64,000 bases of DNA from a virus: IMG/VR virus record IMGVR_UViG_3300010412_000004, positions 1 through 64,000 of that record; one strand, 5' to 3'. Within the stretch, counting starts at the first letter, position 1. Each line of letters opens with the position of its first letter. The position numbers and the translations under genes were made by a program. Below are positions 40,190 through 47,242 of this stretch, piece after piece. Below the pieces are notes generated by a model that had not been told where the DNA came from, made no database searches, and was given only the letters and a program-made list of their open reading frames with translations.

Positions 40190-40513
40190 TTATTCTTTCT
40201 CTATCTCCATCGTAGCCATTGGATAGATATCCCAGTTTGATTCGTCAGGATTGATGGACATAGTATTTCTGAATCTTTCCTGAGCTTGCTCTGTGAGGTC
40301 ATCCCAATATATCTCGAACGTCTCGGTTTTTATCCTTTCATTATACTCTTTCTCTGCTTGTTTCCATCCTTCTTCCCAGTCTTTAGCGTAGATATCAGAT
40401 CCCCAGAAGTGTTTCTGATGGTTAAGGTATGGATTTACATCATTTGGATCTTCTCCTGGAGAGAAGGCATTTCTACCTTCTCTTCTTCTCCCTGAAGGTG
40501 TGTTGTTTCCCAT
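40190..40513 (-). CDS. hypothetical acidic protein (107 aa)
   Basis: Contains KHFWGSDIYAKDWEEGWKQAEKEYNERI and FEIYWDDLTEQAQERFRNTM. The DLTEQAQERF piece resembles short helical motifs in other phage hypotheticals. SD AGAAAGGAGGAATT. No family recognised. Confidence 0.62.
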   Translation of the reverse strand: MGNNTPSGRRREGRNAFSPGEDPNDVNPYLNHQKHFWGSDIYAKDWEEGWKQAEKEYNERIKTETFEIYWDDLTEQAQERFRNTMSINPDESNWDIYPMATMEIEKE

Positions 40514-40526
40514 AATTCCTCCTTTC

Positions 40527-40721
40527 TTAAAACATCTCTACCACACGGTAGTTGAAGGAAGCAGGAGAGAAGGAACATATCATCTGATCTTTTAAATCTT
40601 GAGCTTTCTTCTCGGCCTCTTCCTTGTTAGGGGTCTCGTATATTTTATCATCCTCCTTAAGCCAAGCCTGACGGGATCCTGTAATCCCTCCCCAAACGTA
40701 ACATCTAATTCTGTATATCAT
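40527..40721 (-). CDS. hypothetical small protein (64 aa)
   Basis: MIYRIRCYVWGGITGSRQAW then a helical stretch (PNKEEAEKKAQDLKDQM) and a beta-like end (SFNYRVVEMF). Compact alpha/beta fold likely. Leader AGAGAAAGGAGGTGAGAAAA is nearly identical to those of about a dozen genes up to 46.4 kb. Function unknown. Confidence 0.65.
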   Translation of the reverse strand: MIYRIRCYVWGGITGSRQAWLKEDDKIYETPNKEEAEKKAQDLKDQMICSFSPASFNYRVVEMF

Positions 40722-40748
40722 TTTTTCTCACCTCCTTTCTCTAAAGTA

Positions 40749-40791
40749 TTTGGGTCTGGGCTCATTCCCTCCGTTTGAACCCAGAGCCAAA
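40749..40791 (-). other. small-gene-array hairpin 1
   Basis: 16-position stem (one mismatch; one pair is G-U only on the minus strand) and an 11-nt loop AACGGAGGGAA on the minus strand. Similar hairpins with GGAGGG loops recur at 41953, 42701, 43318, 44140 and 45121. Confidence 0.65.
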
Positions 40792-40795
40792 TTCT

Positions 40796-40945
40796 TTAGA
40801 ATGCCATTGCCATTAGCATTAATATGAGTAAAATAGAAACCATAAGTAGGAAACCAAAGGTAACTTTTATGTAATGAGCGATCTCCTCTATCTTTGGCAT
40901 TATTTTCTCAAGTAATGCGGTTAAAAATTCATCTCTGCTCATCAT
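40796..40945 (-). CDS. small membrane protein (49 aa)
   Basis: MMSRDEFLTALLEKIMPKIE then a membrane segment (FGFLLMVSILLILMLMAMAF) at the C-terminus. SD GGAGG 13 nt before ATG. The stop lies 5 nt before the hairpin at 40749-40791. A C-terminal single-span early peptide; function unknown. Confidence 0.65.
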   Translation of the reverse strand: MMSRDEFLTALLEKIMPKIEEIAHYIKVTFGFLLMVSILLILMLMAMAF

Positions 40946-40966
40946 TCTGAAATAGTCCTCCAATCT

Positions 40967-41134
40967 TTATCCTTTTCCATGGTCCTTCATTATTTTATTG
41001 GTTAATTTTATGCACTCAGAGTACCTACATTTATATGCAAGTTCTTTGGCTTTTTCCCAACGGGGATCTTCAAGGTATCTCTGAGTTCTGTCCTTTTCGG
41101 GTAATCTCCATAAAGGGGTGTTTCTTTTTATCAC
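40967..41134 (-). CDS. hypothetical small basic protein (55 aa)
   Basis: GTG start after AAAAGGAGGACAAAA. Reads MIKRNTPLWRLPEKDRTQRY, DPRWEKAKELAYKCRYSECI and ends KDHGKG. Two Cys. The strong SD and fit between neighbours support it. No family recognised. Confidence 0.62.
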   Translation of the reverse strand: MIKRNTPLWRLPEKDRTQRYLEDPRWEKAKELAYKCRYSECIKLTNKIMKDHGKG

Positions 41135-41147
41135 TTTTGTCCTCCTT

Positions 41148-41444
41148 TTAGATCACTTCTACCTCTGCATAAGGAACACAGAAAAGATAGGGACGCCGAG
41201 ATTTGAGACCTTCCCCATAAAATCCTGCGTATCCCATTCCTGCCATACGTGAATCCCAAGACCCATACTCCAGTCGTCCATTTGCGTGGGCAATGGGATC
41301 AAAGATCATTTCATGATGTTCAAATAGATGTTCTTCTTTGGAATGATATTTGACAGGATTTTCTACAGATACTATCTTGTTGCGGCACATGGTGGCACGG
41401 AAGAGTATTCCGCTGGTCCCTGCTTTGATCTTGAATAGCTTCAT
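41148..41444 (-). CDS. hypothetical protein (98 aa)
   Basis: From MKLFKIKAGTSGILFRATMC (SD GGAGGTGATATTT); a longer frame upstream lacks SD. Contains HSKEEHLFEHHEMIFDPIAH and GMGYAGFYGEGLKSRR. Beta-rich. Function unknown. Transcribed from promoter copy 6. Confidence 0.65.
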   Translation of the reverse strand: MKLFKIKAGTSGILFRATMCRNKIVSVENPVKYHSKEEHLFEHHEMIFDPIAHANGRLEYGSWDSRMAGMGYAGFYGEGLKSRRPYLFCVPYAEVEVI

Positions 41445-41493
41445 AAATATCACCTCCCTCCCCAGGTTGGCTATATTTAGATCCTTTTTATTA

Positions 41494-41532
41494 AGCATAA
41501 CACTGGTTAAACGTGTAAAGCAAGATAAATTT
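41494..41532 (-). promoter_or_regulatory. early-type promoter (family copy 6)
   Basis: Minus strand TTTATC, -35 TTGCTT (41518-41523), 18-nt spacer, -10 TATGCT (41494-41499). Confidence 0.65.
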
Positions 41533-41537
41533 TATGG

Positions 41538-41915
41538 TTATTTTTTGCTTCCGTGTCCACAATCAATAGTAGATTTCTGTCCAGGTGCAAATACCCACTC
41601 ATGGTCACATGAGTATTGCTTGATTGTTGGGTAAGGATCGTTTGGATCCTCCATTGCGTTAAGGATTTCTCGTAGTTTGGTCAAGCCATACTCTGTGGTG
41701 CATCCATCCTTATTGCTTCCCAGGTAGAGATCCACTCTTAACCAGTGAAGGTTCTCATCAACGTCAGCTTTGGAAGGAACTTTTTCGATTCTCCTTTTGA
41801 AAATCCAAGAGAGTATATCCTCACTTTGGTTGTCACCGAATATGGTGCGACAGTACGGGCATTTACTGTGACCAGTGGCTCCACACTTTCTGCATACAAT
41901 GTTGGAATGAGACAT
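41538..41915 (-). CDS. zinc-binding protein (125 aa)
   Basis: From MSHSNIVCRKCGATGHSKCP with leader AGAGAAAGGAGGTGAGAAAA. CRKC and CPYC form a zinc ribbon; the C-terminus has CDHEWVFAPGQKSTIDCGHG, perhaps a second site. Middle WLRVDLYLGSNKDGCTTEYG. No family recognised. Confidence 0.65.
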   Translation of the reverse strand: MSHSNIVCRKCGATGHSKCPYCRTIFGDNQSEDILSWIFKRRIEKVPSKADVDENLHWLRVDLYLGSNKDGCTTEYGLTKLREILNAMEDPNDPYPTIKQYSCDHEWVFAPGQKSTIDCGHGSKK

Positions 41916-41952
41916 TTTTCTCACCTCCTTTCTCTTTTGGATTATACTTCCC

Positions 41953-41985
41953 AAGGAGCATTAATCCTCCCGTTTAATGCTCCTT
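41953..41985 (-). other. small-gene-array hairpin 2
   Basis: AAGGAGCATTAA / TTAATGCTCCTT, 12 bp perfect; minus-strand loop ACGGGAGGA. Confidence 0.75.
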
Positions 41986-41991
41986 AAGAAT

Positions 41992-42213
41992 TTAACCCAG
42001 TTCTACTTCGTCACAGTAGGTGTAAGCCTCTGGGTGAATTGAGAAAGGATCCTTTCCTTTTTCTACCCTTAATATGTTGATTCTTTTGATACAGGGCTCA
42101 CAGATTGGGTCTCTCGTGCCTTTTTCATTGTACCATGAAGGTACCTTCTTTGGATTAAAAGTGAATGGCCTCTTGCAAACTAAACAAGGAGAAATCACAA
42201 AAGCATATCCCAT
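41992..42213 (-). CDS. zinc-binding protein (73 aa)
   Basis: CLVCKRPFTFNPKKVPSWYN and RDPICEPCIKRIN give two CxxC pairs. This short zinc protein with KRPFxFNPxxVPS is a pattern I associate with many phage genomes (function unknown). Leader GAGAAGGGGGTGATAAAAT. Confidence 0.72.
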   Translation of the reverse strand: MGYAFVISPCLVCKRPFTFNPKKVPSWYNEKGTRDPICEPCIKRINILRVEKGKDPFSIHPEAYTYCDEVELG

Positions 42214-42219
42214 ATTTTA

Positions 42220-42396
42220 TCACCCCCTTCTCAATGATTTTACTATCTTCTCACACTTTGGACACTTGAAGGTCAGAACGTCCCTTCCAAAGAAATCCTC
42301 TTCGATTCCTTTGAATTCTACCGTATCTTCATCAAATTGCTCATTACATTCGGAGCAGGTGACATAGATAGGTCTTGGAGCAAAGAACTTTCTCAT
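42220..42396 (-). CDS. zinc-ribbon protein (58 aa)
   Basis: MRKFFAPRPIYVTCSECNEQ and FKCPKCEKIVKSLRRG: classic CxxC...CxxC ribbon with 28 residues between. Leader AGAGAAAGGAGGCAAA. Start overlaps the stop of the next upstream gene (ATGA). Function unknown. Confidence 0.7.
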   Translation of the reverse strand: MRKFFAPRPIYVTCSECNEQFDEDTVEFKGIEEDFFGRDVLTFKCPKCEKIVKSLRRG

Positions 42397-42665
42397 TTTG
42401 CCTCCTTTCTCTTGCAAATTGGGCATAACTGTGAGCTTTTTTTGCGGTTCTTGAGTTTTCTCTCAAAGTTCCTATCCACCTCATGCCAAATCCTTGCAAT
42501 CCTGAAGCTGATCCCTGCTTCAGTAACTACCTCCAGAAGACGAGCACCACGTCCATTTCGGTGACGCTCTATTCTCCCATCTAAATCTCCATTTTCACAG
42601 TATCCAATATAATGGCGGGCATGGTGGTAGGGCTTTTCAAAGTGAAGTAAGTAGACTTTTCCCAT
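42393..42665 (-). CDS. GIY-YIG-like domain protein
   Basis: 90 residues. VYLLHFEKPYHHARHYIGYC matches the GIY-YIG strand pair (YLL...HYIGY), followed by LDGRIERHRNGRGARLLEVV with the Arg and His of the family, and ARIWHEVDRNFERKLK with the Glu. Ends with a zinc-like CPIC. Small GIY-YIG-like proteins occur in many phages; nuclease activity is likely for the fold but not certain here. The SD is poor (GGGACTACCAAG), so coupling or hairpin 3 may matter. Confidence 0.7.
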   Translation of the reverse strand: MGKVYLLHFEKPYHHARHYIGYCENGDLDGRIERHRNGRGARLLEVVTEAGISFRIARIWHEVDRNFERKLKNRKKSSQLCPICKRKEAK

Positions 42666-42700
42666 CTTGGTAGTCCCAATTTTAGTGGGTTAGTGTTCCA

Positions 42701-42731
42701 GACTTCACTCTCCCTCCCGAAGAGTGAAGTC
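42701..42731 (-). other. small-gene-array hairpin 3
   Basis: GACTTCACTCT / AGAGTGAAGTC, 11 bp perfect; minus-strand loop TCGGGAGGG. Confidence 0.75.
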
Positions 42732-42738
42732 CAAGTCA

Positions 42739-42951
42739 TCAACTCACTTTGACCAGGACACCTTCTTTCAAGGTTCCTTTTGCATACCATCTGTGAGGTT
42801 CAGGATAGTGCGGTCCTTCCAGGTATACCGTTCCGTCTTTCGGAAGACTGCTGGAGAAAGGACCAGGTTGGTAGACTTCAATCCTTTTCCCACTTGCCAG
42901 GGCTTCTTTCAAAGCCTTCTTGGTCTTAAAGTTTATCGTGGTATAAGCCAT
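42739..42951 (-). CDS. hypothetical protein (70 aa)
   Basis: MAYTTINFKTKKALKEALAS then KRIEVYQPGPFSSSLPKDGT and PHRWYAKGTLKEGVLVKV. The KTKKxLKEAxxxGKxIxVYxPGPF pattern is frequent among small phage proteins of unknown role. Leader AAGAAAGGAGGTGAGAAAAG. Confidence 0.7.
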   Translation of the reverse strand: MAYTTINFKTKKALKEALASGKRIEVYQPGPFSSSLPKDGTVYLEGPHYPEPHRWYAKGTLKEGVLVKVS

Positions 42952-43000
42952 CTTTTCTCACCTCCTTTCTTATATTTTCTCAGCTTTTCTCAACCTAAAT

Positions 43001-43279
43001 CTACTCTTTGTGAAGGATATCTCCTTCGGTTAAAACTTTGATGGCATACTCCATCACGGTTGCGAGTGTATAGAAATGAGCACTAAACCATCCATTCCAT
43101 ACTTCATGTACCTCTTTTAAGGGATCTGTAAACAGGGAAGAGATGGGGTAACTCACAATGCTGTAGGGAAAATCAGACATCGTTGGGTCACCAATTCTCT
43201 CTACTGAAAATACTCCCTCCTCAGTCAAAGATACGATACAGATATACCCGTTGTATCTGCTTACGGTTCTGTGGTCCAT
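43001..43279 (-). CDS. hypothetical protein (92 aa)
   Basis: Beta-like N-terminus (YNGYICIVSLTEEGVFSVER) and a helical C-terminus (WFSAHFYTLATVMEYAIKVL). Leader GAAGGGAGGTGAAAAAG. No family recognised. Confidence 0.6.
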   Translation of the reverse strand: MDHRTVSRYNGYICIVSLTEEGVFSVERIGDPTMSDFPYSIVSYPISSLFTDPLKEVHEVWNGWFSAHFYTLATVMEYAIKVLTEGDILHKE

Positions 43280-43317
43280 TCTTTTTCACCTCCCTTCCCC
43301 TTCTAAGTTCTGGTCAT

Positions 43318-43349
43318 TGGGCTTATGTTCCTCCCTCCACATAAGCCCA
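43318..43349 (-). other. small-gene-array hairpin 4
   Basis: TGGGCTTATGT / ACATAAGCCCA, 11 bp perfect; minus-strand loop GGAGGGAGGA. Confidence 0.75.
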
Positions 43350-43360
43350 GCAATCATAAC

Positions 43361-43501
43361 TTAGTTAGAGGCGACCAGCACCTGAGTGCAGTCCTTCCAC
43401 CTATTGCTCAGCTTGCTGATCCCTTTGCGCCCGAGCGCCTTTCTCCTTGCCATCTTCCAGCTGTTTTTAACCATCCACCTTTTTGCCGTCTTCTTTTTCA
43501 T
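43361..43501 (-). CDS. very basic small protein (46 aa)
   Basis: MKKKTAKRWMVKNSWKMARR then KALGRKGISKLSNRWKDCTQ and VLVASN. Fifteen Lys/Arg. GGAGGGTTAGTCGAG precedes ATG. Starts 5 nt after the upstream stop. Likely nucleic-acid-binding; no family recognised. Confidence 0.65.
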   Translation of the reverse strand: MKKKTAKRWMVKNSWKMARRKALGRKGISKLSNRWKDCTQVLVASN

Positions 43502-43506
43502 CTCGA

Positions 43507-43731
43507 CTAACCCTCCCTCTTGGATTTGCATTGACTACATACAATGCCATTGGGTCTTCCGTTTTCATCAAAAGTTACGTTTGGTAGAAGATGACTAAAG
43601 TTTAAGAATCTTCTCCCACACTCACTGCAAACAGTTACGTGGTCATATTCTCCTATCGCTCTCTGCATCAATTTATGGGTAGTGTGTGAGCAACTATTTG
43701 TGAAGTATTGACCACAACTGCATCTTATCAT
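43507..43731 (-). CDS. zinc-binding protein (74 aa)
   Basis: Cys/His-rich: MIRCSCGQYFTNSCSHTTHK, VCSECGRRF and IVCSQCKSKREG. Two zinc sites are likely. Leader GGAAGGAGGTGAAAAG. Promoter copy 7 lies upstream. Function unknown. Confidence 0.68.
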   Translation of the reverse strand: MIRCSCGQYFTNSCSHTTHKLMQRAIGEYDHVTVCSECGRRFLNFSHLLPNVTFDENGRPNGIVCSQCKSKREG

Positions 43732-43799
43732 CTTTTCACCTCCTTCCTTTTGGTCTACTACGGGAAAAACTTGTGCTTGTCTGCGTATGCTTCATTAAT

Positions 43800-43836
43800 A
43801 ATATAAGCAAATTCAACTGATAAAGCACGATAAGTT
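43800..43836 (-). promoter_or_regulatory. early-type promoter (family copy 7)
   Basis: Minus strand TTATC, -35 GTGCTT (43823-43828), 17-nt spacer, -10 TATATT (43800-43805). Confidence 0.65.
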
Positions 43837-43875
43837 TATGATATTTGTTTTTCTCAATAGCAGTTATGGACATTC

Positions 43876-44091
43876 TCAATCCTTGATAAACTCAAAACAC
43901 TTGTCCATGGCTTTTTCTAATGCTTTTGCCAAATCCACAGCATCTTCCAAATTGTCAAAGAGCCATCCAATGTCACCATTTAAGAAACTCACTTCAAAGT
44001 AATTCGGGCTGTTCTTGTCTGGGTCATATTCGAGTGAGACCACCAGATTTAGATCGTCTTTCCCATATGTCTTCAATTCCATGCTGTCCAT
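43876..44091 (-). CDS. hypothetical acidic protein (71 aa)
   Basis: MDSMELKTYGKDDLNLVVSL, NYFEVSFLNGDIGWLFDNLE, then a helix AVDLAKALEKAMDKC. Alpha/beta, acidic. Leader GAAGGGAGGTGAAAAAAG. No family recognised. Confidence 0.65.
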   Translation of the reverse strand: MDSMELKTYGKDDLNLVVSLEYDPDKNSPNYFEVSFLNGDIGWLFDNLEDAVDLAKALEKAMDKCFEFIKD

Positions 44092-44139
44092 CTTTTTTCA
44101 CCTCCCTTCTCTTCGTATTTGACTCAAGTTGTTCTTCCA

Positions 44140-44177
44140 AGTCGCACTCGCTTCCTCCCTCCCTTGCCAGTGCGACT
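44140..44177 (-). other. small-gene-array hairpin 5
   Basis: AGTCGCACT / AGTGCGACT, 9 bp perfect, 20-nt loop holding GGGAGGGAGGAAG on the minus strand. Confidence 0.7.
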
Positions 44178-44192
44178 CAGAAGCTCAACTCT

Positions 44193-44303
44193 TTACATTG
44201 GTAATCTGTCCATTACCTCCATTACCGTTTGCAACAGTTTGTGCATCGTCCAAAGCATTAGTAATCCAAAACCAATAGACAGTATTAATCTTGCTTTTAC
44301 CAT
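44193..44303 (-). CDS. very small membrane peptide (36 aa)
   Basis: MVKARLILSIGFGLLMLWTM then HKLLQTVMEVMDRLPM. One membrane segment. GGAGGAGGTTCTA gives a good SD, and the ATG shares a base with the preceding TAA. Short, so coding status is likely rather than certain. Confidence 0.55.
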   Translation of the reverse strand: MVKARLILSIGFGLLMLWTMHKLLQTVMEVMDRLPM

Positions 44304-44716
44304 TAGAACCTCCTCCATACGACTCTTAATTTAATGTAGTGGTGTGGTCCGGGTGTGAAGTTACAGCTACCAATCTCCATCTCCCATTGTACATATGGGA
44401 TCATGTAGCATTTTACGGGAAACTTGAGCTCCAGTTTTTCTGCTAATACCACTGCCTTCTCTGCATCTACTACTAAAATACTATACCCTTTCAGTCCTTG
44501 AAGTTTGTCATTATACACTCTTCCCAGCGATTCAAACTTCATAGCATTCCTAATTTCTGACCTTTCTTCAGTTGTCAAAGGTCTGTAACAGCAGGGGAGG
44601 ACTTCTTTGGGAGTTTTGCGACGGGCAAACTCTTCTTTTGGGTCAACCTTCAAAATTTCCTTCCATACCCACTCTTTCCTTTTTCCTAAAATTTCATTGT
44701 ACTGTTCCTGGTTCAT
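44303..44716 (-). CDS. hypothetical protein (137 aa)
   Basis: N-terminal helix (QYNEILGKRKEWVWKEILKV), a Cys pair (LPCCYRPL), and an alpha/beta C-terminal part (GYSILVVDAEKAVVLAEKLE). Leader AGAGAAAGGAGGTGAAGAG, 7 nt longer before ATG than in its neighbours. No family recognised. Confidence 0.63.
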   Translation of the reverse strand: MNQEQYNEILGKRKEWVWKEILKVDPKEEFARRKTPKEVLPCCYRPLTTEERSEIRNAMKFESLGRVYNDKLQGLKGYSILVVDAEKAVVLAEKLELKFPVKCYMIPYVQWEMEIGSCNFTPGPHHYIKLRVVWRRF

Positions 44717-44753
44717 GGTCTCTTCACCTCCTTTCTCTTTTTATTTATTTCAG

Positions 44754-45086
44754 TTAACTCAGTACCTCCATCATATCATCGTATGTATCAAATTTCTGTT
44801 TTTCCCTGCCCACTTCCTTCCAGTTTTCCCTTACGAACTTTTCGTAGTTTCTGCAGGCGGTGAGGATTTCTTCTGGGGAATACTCAAGGTCAAAGCAAAT
44901 TATGTCCCAGTCTGTGTTATCAATAATGCAACCAAATTCCTCCTGCTCGTCAATATACAGACTTACCCTGCTGGGTCCTTCTGTGTTGGGTCTGTGAAAT
45001 ATGACGGTACGCCATGGTTTTCCGTCTTTTTCAACTTCCCAAATCCTGTATCCCTTCTCATAGTCTATTTTTACCGTTTTAAACAT
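44754..45086 (-). CDS. hypothetical protein (110 aa)
   Basis: Beta-rich first half (YEKGYRIWEVEKDGKPWRTV) and an acidic helical second half (SPEEILTACRNYEKFVRENW). Leader GAGAAAGGAGGTGAAAAAA. No family recognised. Confidence 0.63.
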   Translation of the reverse strand: MFKTVKIDYEKGYRIWEVEKDGKPWRTVIFHRPNTEGPSRVSLYIDEQEEFGCIIDNTDWDIICFDLEYSPEEILTACRNYEKFVRENWKEVGREKQKFDTYDDMMEVLS

Positions 45087-45120
45087 TTTTTTTCACCTCC
45101 TTTCTCTTCTTATTTGCTTC

Positions 45121-45184
45121 AGTTTACCCTCCAGGTCCCACAGAAGCCCTCCCGTATCTTCTTGCGGGACCTAAAGCGTAAACT
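45121..45184 (-). other. small-gene-array hairpin 6 (nested)
   Basis: Three concentric stems: AGTTTAC/GTAAACT, AGGTCCC/GGGACCT and AGAAG/CTTCT; the apical loop on the minus strand contains ACGGGAGGG. Confidence 0.7.
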
Positions 45185-45189
45185 TGAAA

Positions 45190-45411
45190 TTACCTTCTTA
45201 CACTCGACATAATTACCAGAAATCCCCATCGTGTCAACTTGCTTGTTTTGTTGCACTCTTCGCAAATTCCCGAAGTGTAAAGCAAGTTTGGTTCTGAAAA
45301 TACTTGACGGGCTCCACAATGGGCGCAAGTAAACTTCGCGTACCACGTGTGTCCTTCTTCAAGTAATTTCAACAGCATTGGTTCTAACTCGTCGTATGTC
45401 TTATCCGCCAT
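45190..45411 (-). CDS. zinc-ribbon protein (73 aa)
   Basis: TCAHCGARQVFSEPNLLYTSGICEEC: CxxC pairs 21 residues apart, after a helical start (LEPMLLKLLEEGHTWYAKF). Leader GAGAAAGGAGGTGAAGAGAA. No family recognised. Confidence 0.66.
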   Translation of the reverse strand: MADKTYDELEPMLLKLLEEGHTWYAKFTCAHCGARQVFSEPNLLYTSGICEECNKTSKLTRWGFLVIMSSVRR

Positions 45412-45449
45412 TTCTCTTCACCTCCTTTCTCATTAAATTTTTCTGCTTT

Positions 45450-45785
45450 CTAACAGTCGTCTCTGACCACTTCTCCGTACCTTGCAATATACACTAATTG
45501 CATGAAGTCTTTTAGGGTGTCTATGCCTGGGATATTCCCTGTGACTTCCCCAGTTTCGGGATCACAATTTGCATACTGCTTGGTTTCTCCATAATAGTCA
45601 TCCATTAAATGCTCTTCTTTTCTGCAAATGTCAATATGCTCTGGGAAGTAACTTTCATGGACTATTGTGATAAAAATGTCTTCTCGTACTTTGTATCCCG
45701 TTATCGCATGACTCGAACCAGCATTAAATCTGTCTTCTTTTCTGTAAATGTCAAGAAAAATATCTGGTATTCTATTTTGTCCCAT
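45450..45785 (-). CDS. hypothetical protein (111 aa)
   Basis: A beta-like first half contains a short internal duplication (FLDIYRKEDRF and HIDICRKEEHL, also visible in the DNA). Acidic end with a Cys. Leader GGGAAAGGAGGTGAAAAAG. Promoter copy 8 lies upstream. No family recognised. Confidence 0.62.
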   Translation of the reverse strand: MGQNRIPDIFLDIYRKEDRFNAGSSHAITGYKVREDIFITIVHESYFPEHIDICRKEEHLMDDYYGETKQYANCDPETGEVTGNIPGIDTLKDFMQLVYIARYGEVVRDDC

Positions 45786-45845
45786 ATCTTTTTCACCTCC
45801 TTTCCCATAGTAAATTTTCTGTCATACTTCATATTTTCTAAACAT

Positions 45846-45882
45846 AATATAACAGTTACAAGAAGATAATACAAGATAAATT
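45846..45882 (-). promoter_or_regulatory. early-type promoter (family copy 8)
   Basis: Minus strand TTTATC, -35 TTGTAT (45869-45874), 17-nt spacer, -10 TATATT (45846-45851). Confidence 0.75.
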
Positions 45883-45946
45883 ACACAACATCCATGATTT
45901 TCTCGCCATAAAAATTTCCCAGAAATTTCTCACAAAAATTTCTCAG

Positions 45947-46414
45947 TTAAATTCTCTCCCTCCAAAGTTCACTCAATATCCCTAAAATATCTCCCATTAC
46001 TGTCTCTGAAAATCTTTCCCTTGTAATCACTCTTACCTCATTCCAGTATGCCAGCAGTCTCAATCGTTTAATCTCCTTACCCTCTTTCCAACTTACTTCT
46101 ATCTCACCTTTATTATACCAATCAACTGTATAATCTACCTTACCTCTCTTTACTGTCCATTTACTCTTTAATATCCACGTCTCGACCATCCCATCATAAT
46201 CAATCACTATTTTGCCTTTAGTCTCAATCTTTTTAACTCTTGCCTTTGAACCTTTCCTACTTCCATCCGTCAAACATCCTTCTATTTCAACCGAATCATT
46301 TTTAATCTGGATATTTGTTATTGACTTTAACCAAAGCTCGCTCGAATCAGGTAGAAATTCATTTAAGTAATTAACCATATCTTCCTCAGTCTCCTTAACT
46401 ATATCTCTTTTCAT
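45947..46414 (-). CDS. hypothetical protein (155 aa)
   Basis: From MKRDIVKETEEDMVNYLNEF (SD GGAAGGAGGTGATATA); an upstream extension lacks SD. Alternating charged and hydrophobic residues suggest a beta-sheet middle (KIVIDYDGMVETWILKSKWT) with a basic character, ending in an amphipathic helix. Outermost gene of the minus-strand block, so perhaps the first to be transcribed. No family recognised. Confidence 0.63.
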   Translation of the reverse strand: MKRDIVKETEEDMVNYLNEFLPDSSELWLKSITNIQIKNDSVEIEGCLTDGSRKGSKARVKKIETKGKIVIDYDGMVETWILKSKWTVKRGKVDYTVDWYNKGEIEVSWKEGKEIKRLRLLAYWNEVRVITRERFSETVMGDILGILSELWRERI

Positions 46415-46502
46415 TATATCACCTCCTTCCCTTTTAAATTTAATTCCAATCATCAATTCATACTCGTGGGTATGGTGCTTTGTGTAGTGTGTATATATGC
46501 GT

Positions 46503-46540
46503 AATGTAAGTGGAGATGAGTGATAGTGCAAGATAAATTG
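46503..46540 (-). promoter_or_regulatory. early-type promoter (family copy 9)
   Basis: Minus strand TTTATC, -35 TTGCAC (46526-46531), 17-nt spacer, -10 TACATT (46503-46508). ACGCATATATAC follows, similar to the AACGCATAYAA word. Confidence 0.68.
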
Positions 46541-46789
46541 ATGATATATTATTGTCTTGGTAGATTAGGAGGTGGACTTGATTGAATTGTTTTAGGTCTG
46601 GCGGCGGCTATTGAGTGGATTAATGGGAGGTGTAGGATTGTAAATGATATGGGTGGCTGGCAGGGAGGCTTTGGTATAGAATGGGAGGTTAATCAATCAT
46701 TCTTATCCTCATCTTTATTTCATTAAATGGATGAATTGATGTGGGAGGAGTGTAGGGAAGAGTTGAAATGGGAGATAATAATCAAGGTA

Positions 46790-46806
46790 GGGGTGGGGTG
46801 GGTGGG
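46790..46806 (+). other. G-quadruplex motif
   Basis: GGGGTGGGGTGGGTGGG: four G runs with single-T loops, the most favourable pattern for a parallel quadruplex. Very unlikely by chance in DNA this AT-rich. Confidence 0.8.
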
Positions 46807-46813
46807 ATGTGAC

Positions 46814-47044
46814 GACCACCTGAGTATGGAAATGGTGGTCTGGCATACGAAACTTGAATCAATTTATCCAGCCCACCTTCCACTCATACCATTCCAATTC
46901 GAAATACTGGAACCACGAAGGGACGAGAAGGGTTGGGTCAGCCCAAACCTGACCTTCCCGTTGATGATATGGGAGACCGACCAGGTGTACCGAACCTTCC
47001 GCATCGCTCAGTTTGACCAGACCGCCCCATATGTAGCCAGACCA
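46814..47044. other. folded GC-richer block
   Basis: Long-range pair TGGTCTGGC (46836-46844) with GCCAGACCA (47036-47044); local hairpins GACCACC/GGTGGTC (46814-46840) and GGTCAG/CTGACC (46936-46954). Could be a structured RNA or protein-binding DNA. Confidence 0.4.
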
Positions 47045-47126
47045 TACCAGCTCAACCCATACCGAATCATATTTATTAAATATTATAAATTTACTAACTA
47101 TTAGTAATTTATTAAGTATGTTGTAT

Positions 47127-47220
47127 TTACTTACTAAATAGTATTTAGTAAATATCATTTAGTAAATACTTGTATATTTACTAAATATTATAAAATTTAA
47201 TAAATGTTATTTAGTAATTA
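47127..47220. repeat. TTTAGTAAA/TTTACTAAA iteron-like repeats, left group
   Basis: TATTTAGTAAATA at 47142-47154, CATTTAGTAAATAC at 47156-47168, TATTTACTAAATA at 47175-47187, plus partial copies at 47127 and 47208. The nearly palindromic core recurs on the far side of the gene at 47597. Confidence 0.7.
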
Positions 47221-47242
47221 AATAAATTAAAATTACTTAATT

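Noticed and set aside
42393-42665. Homing endonuclease inside an intron
   Set aside because: The GIY-YIG-like protein is small, lies in the early gene array and does not interrupt any gene.
46727-47158. Open frames of 125 aa (+) and 99 aa (-) in the divergent region
   Set aside because: No SD, Trp-rich improbable proteins, overlapping on opposite strands, and running into AT-rich repeats.
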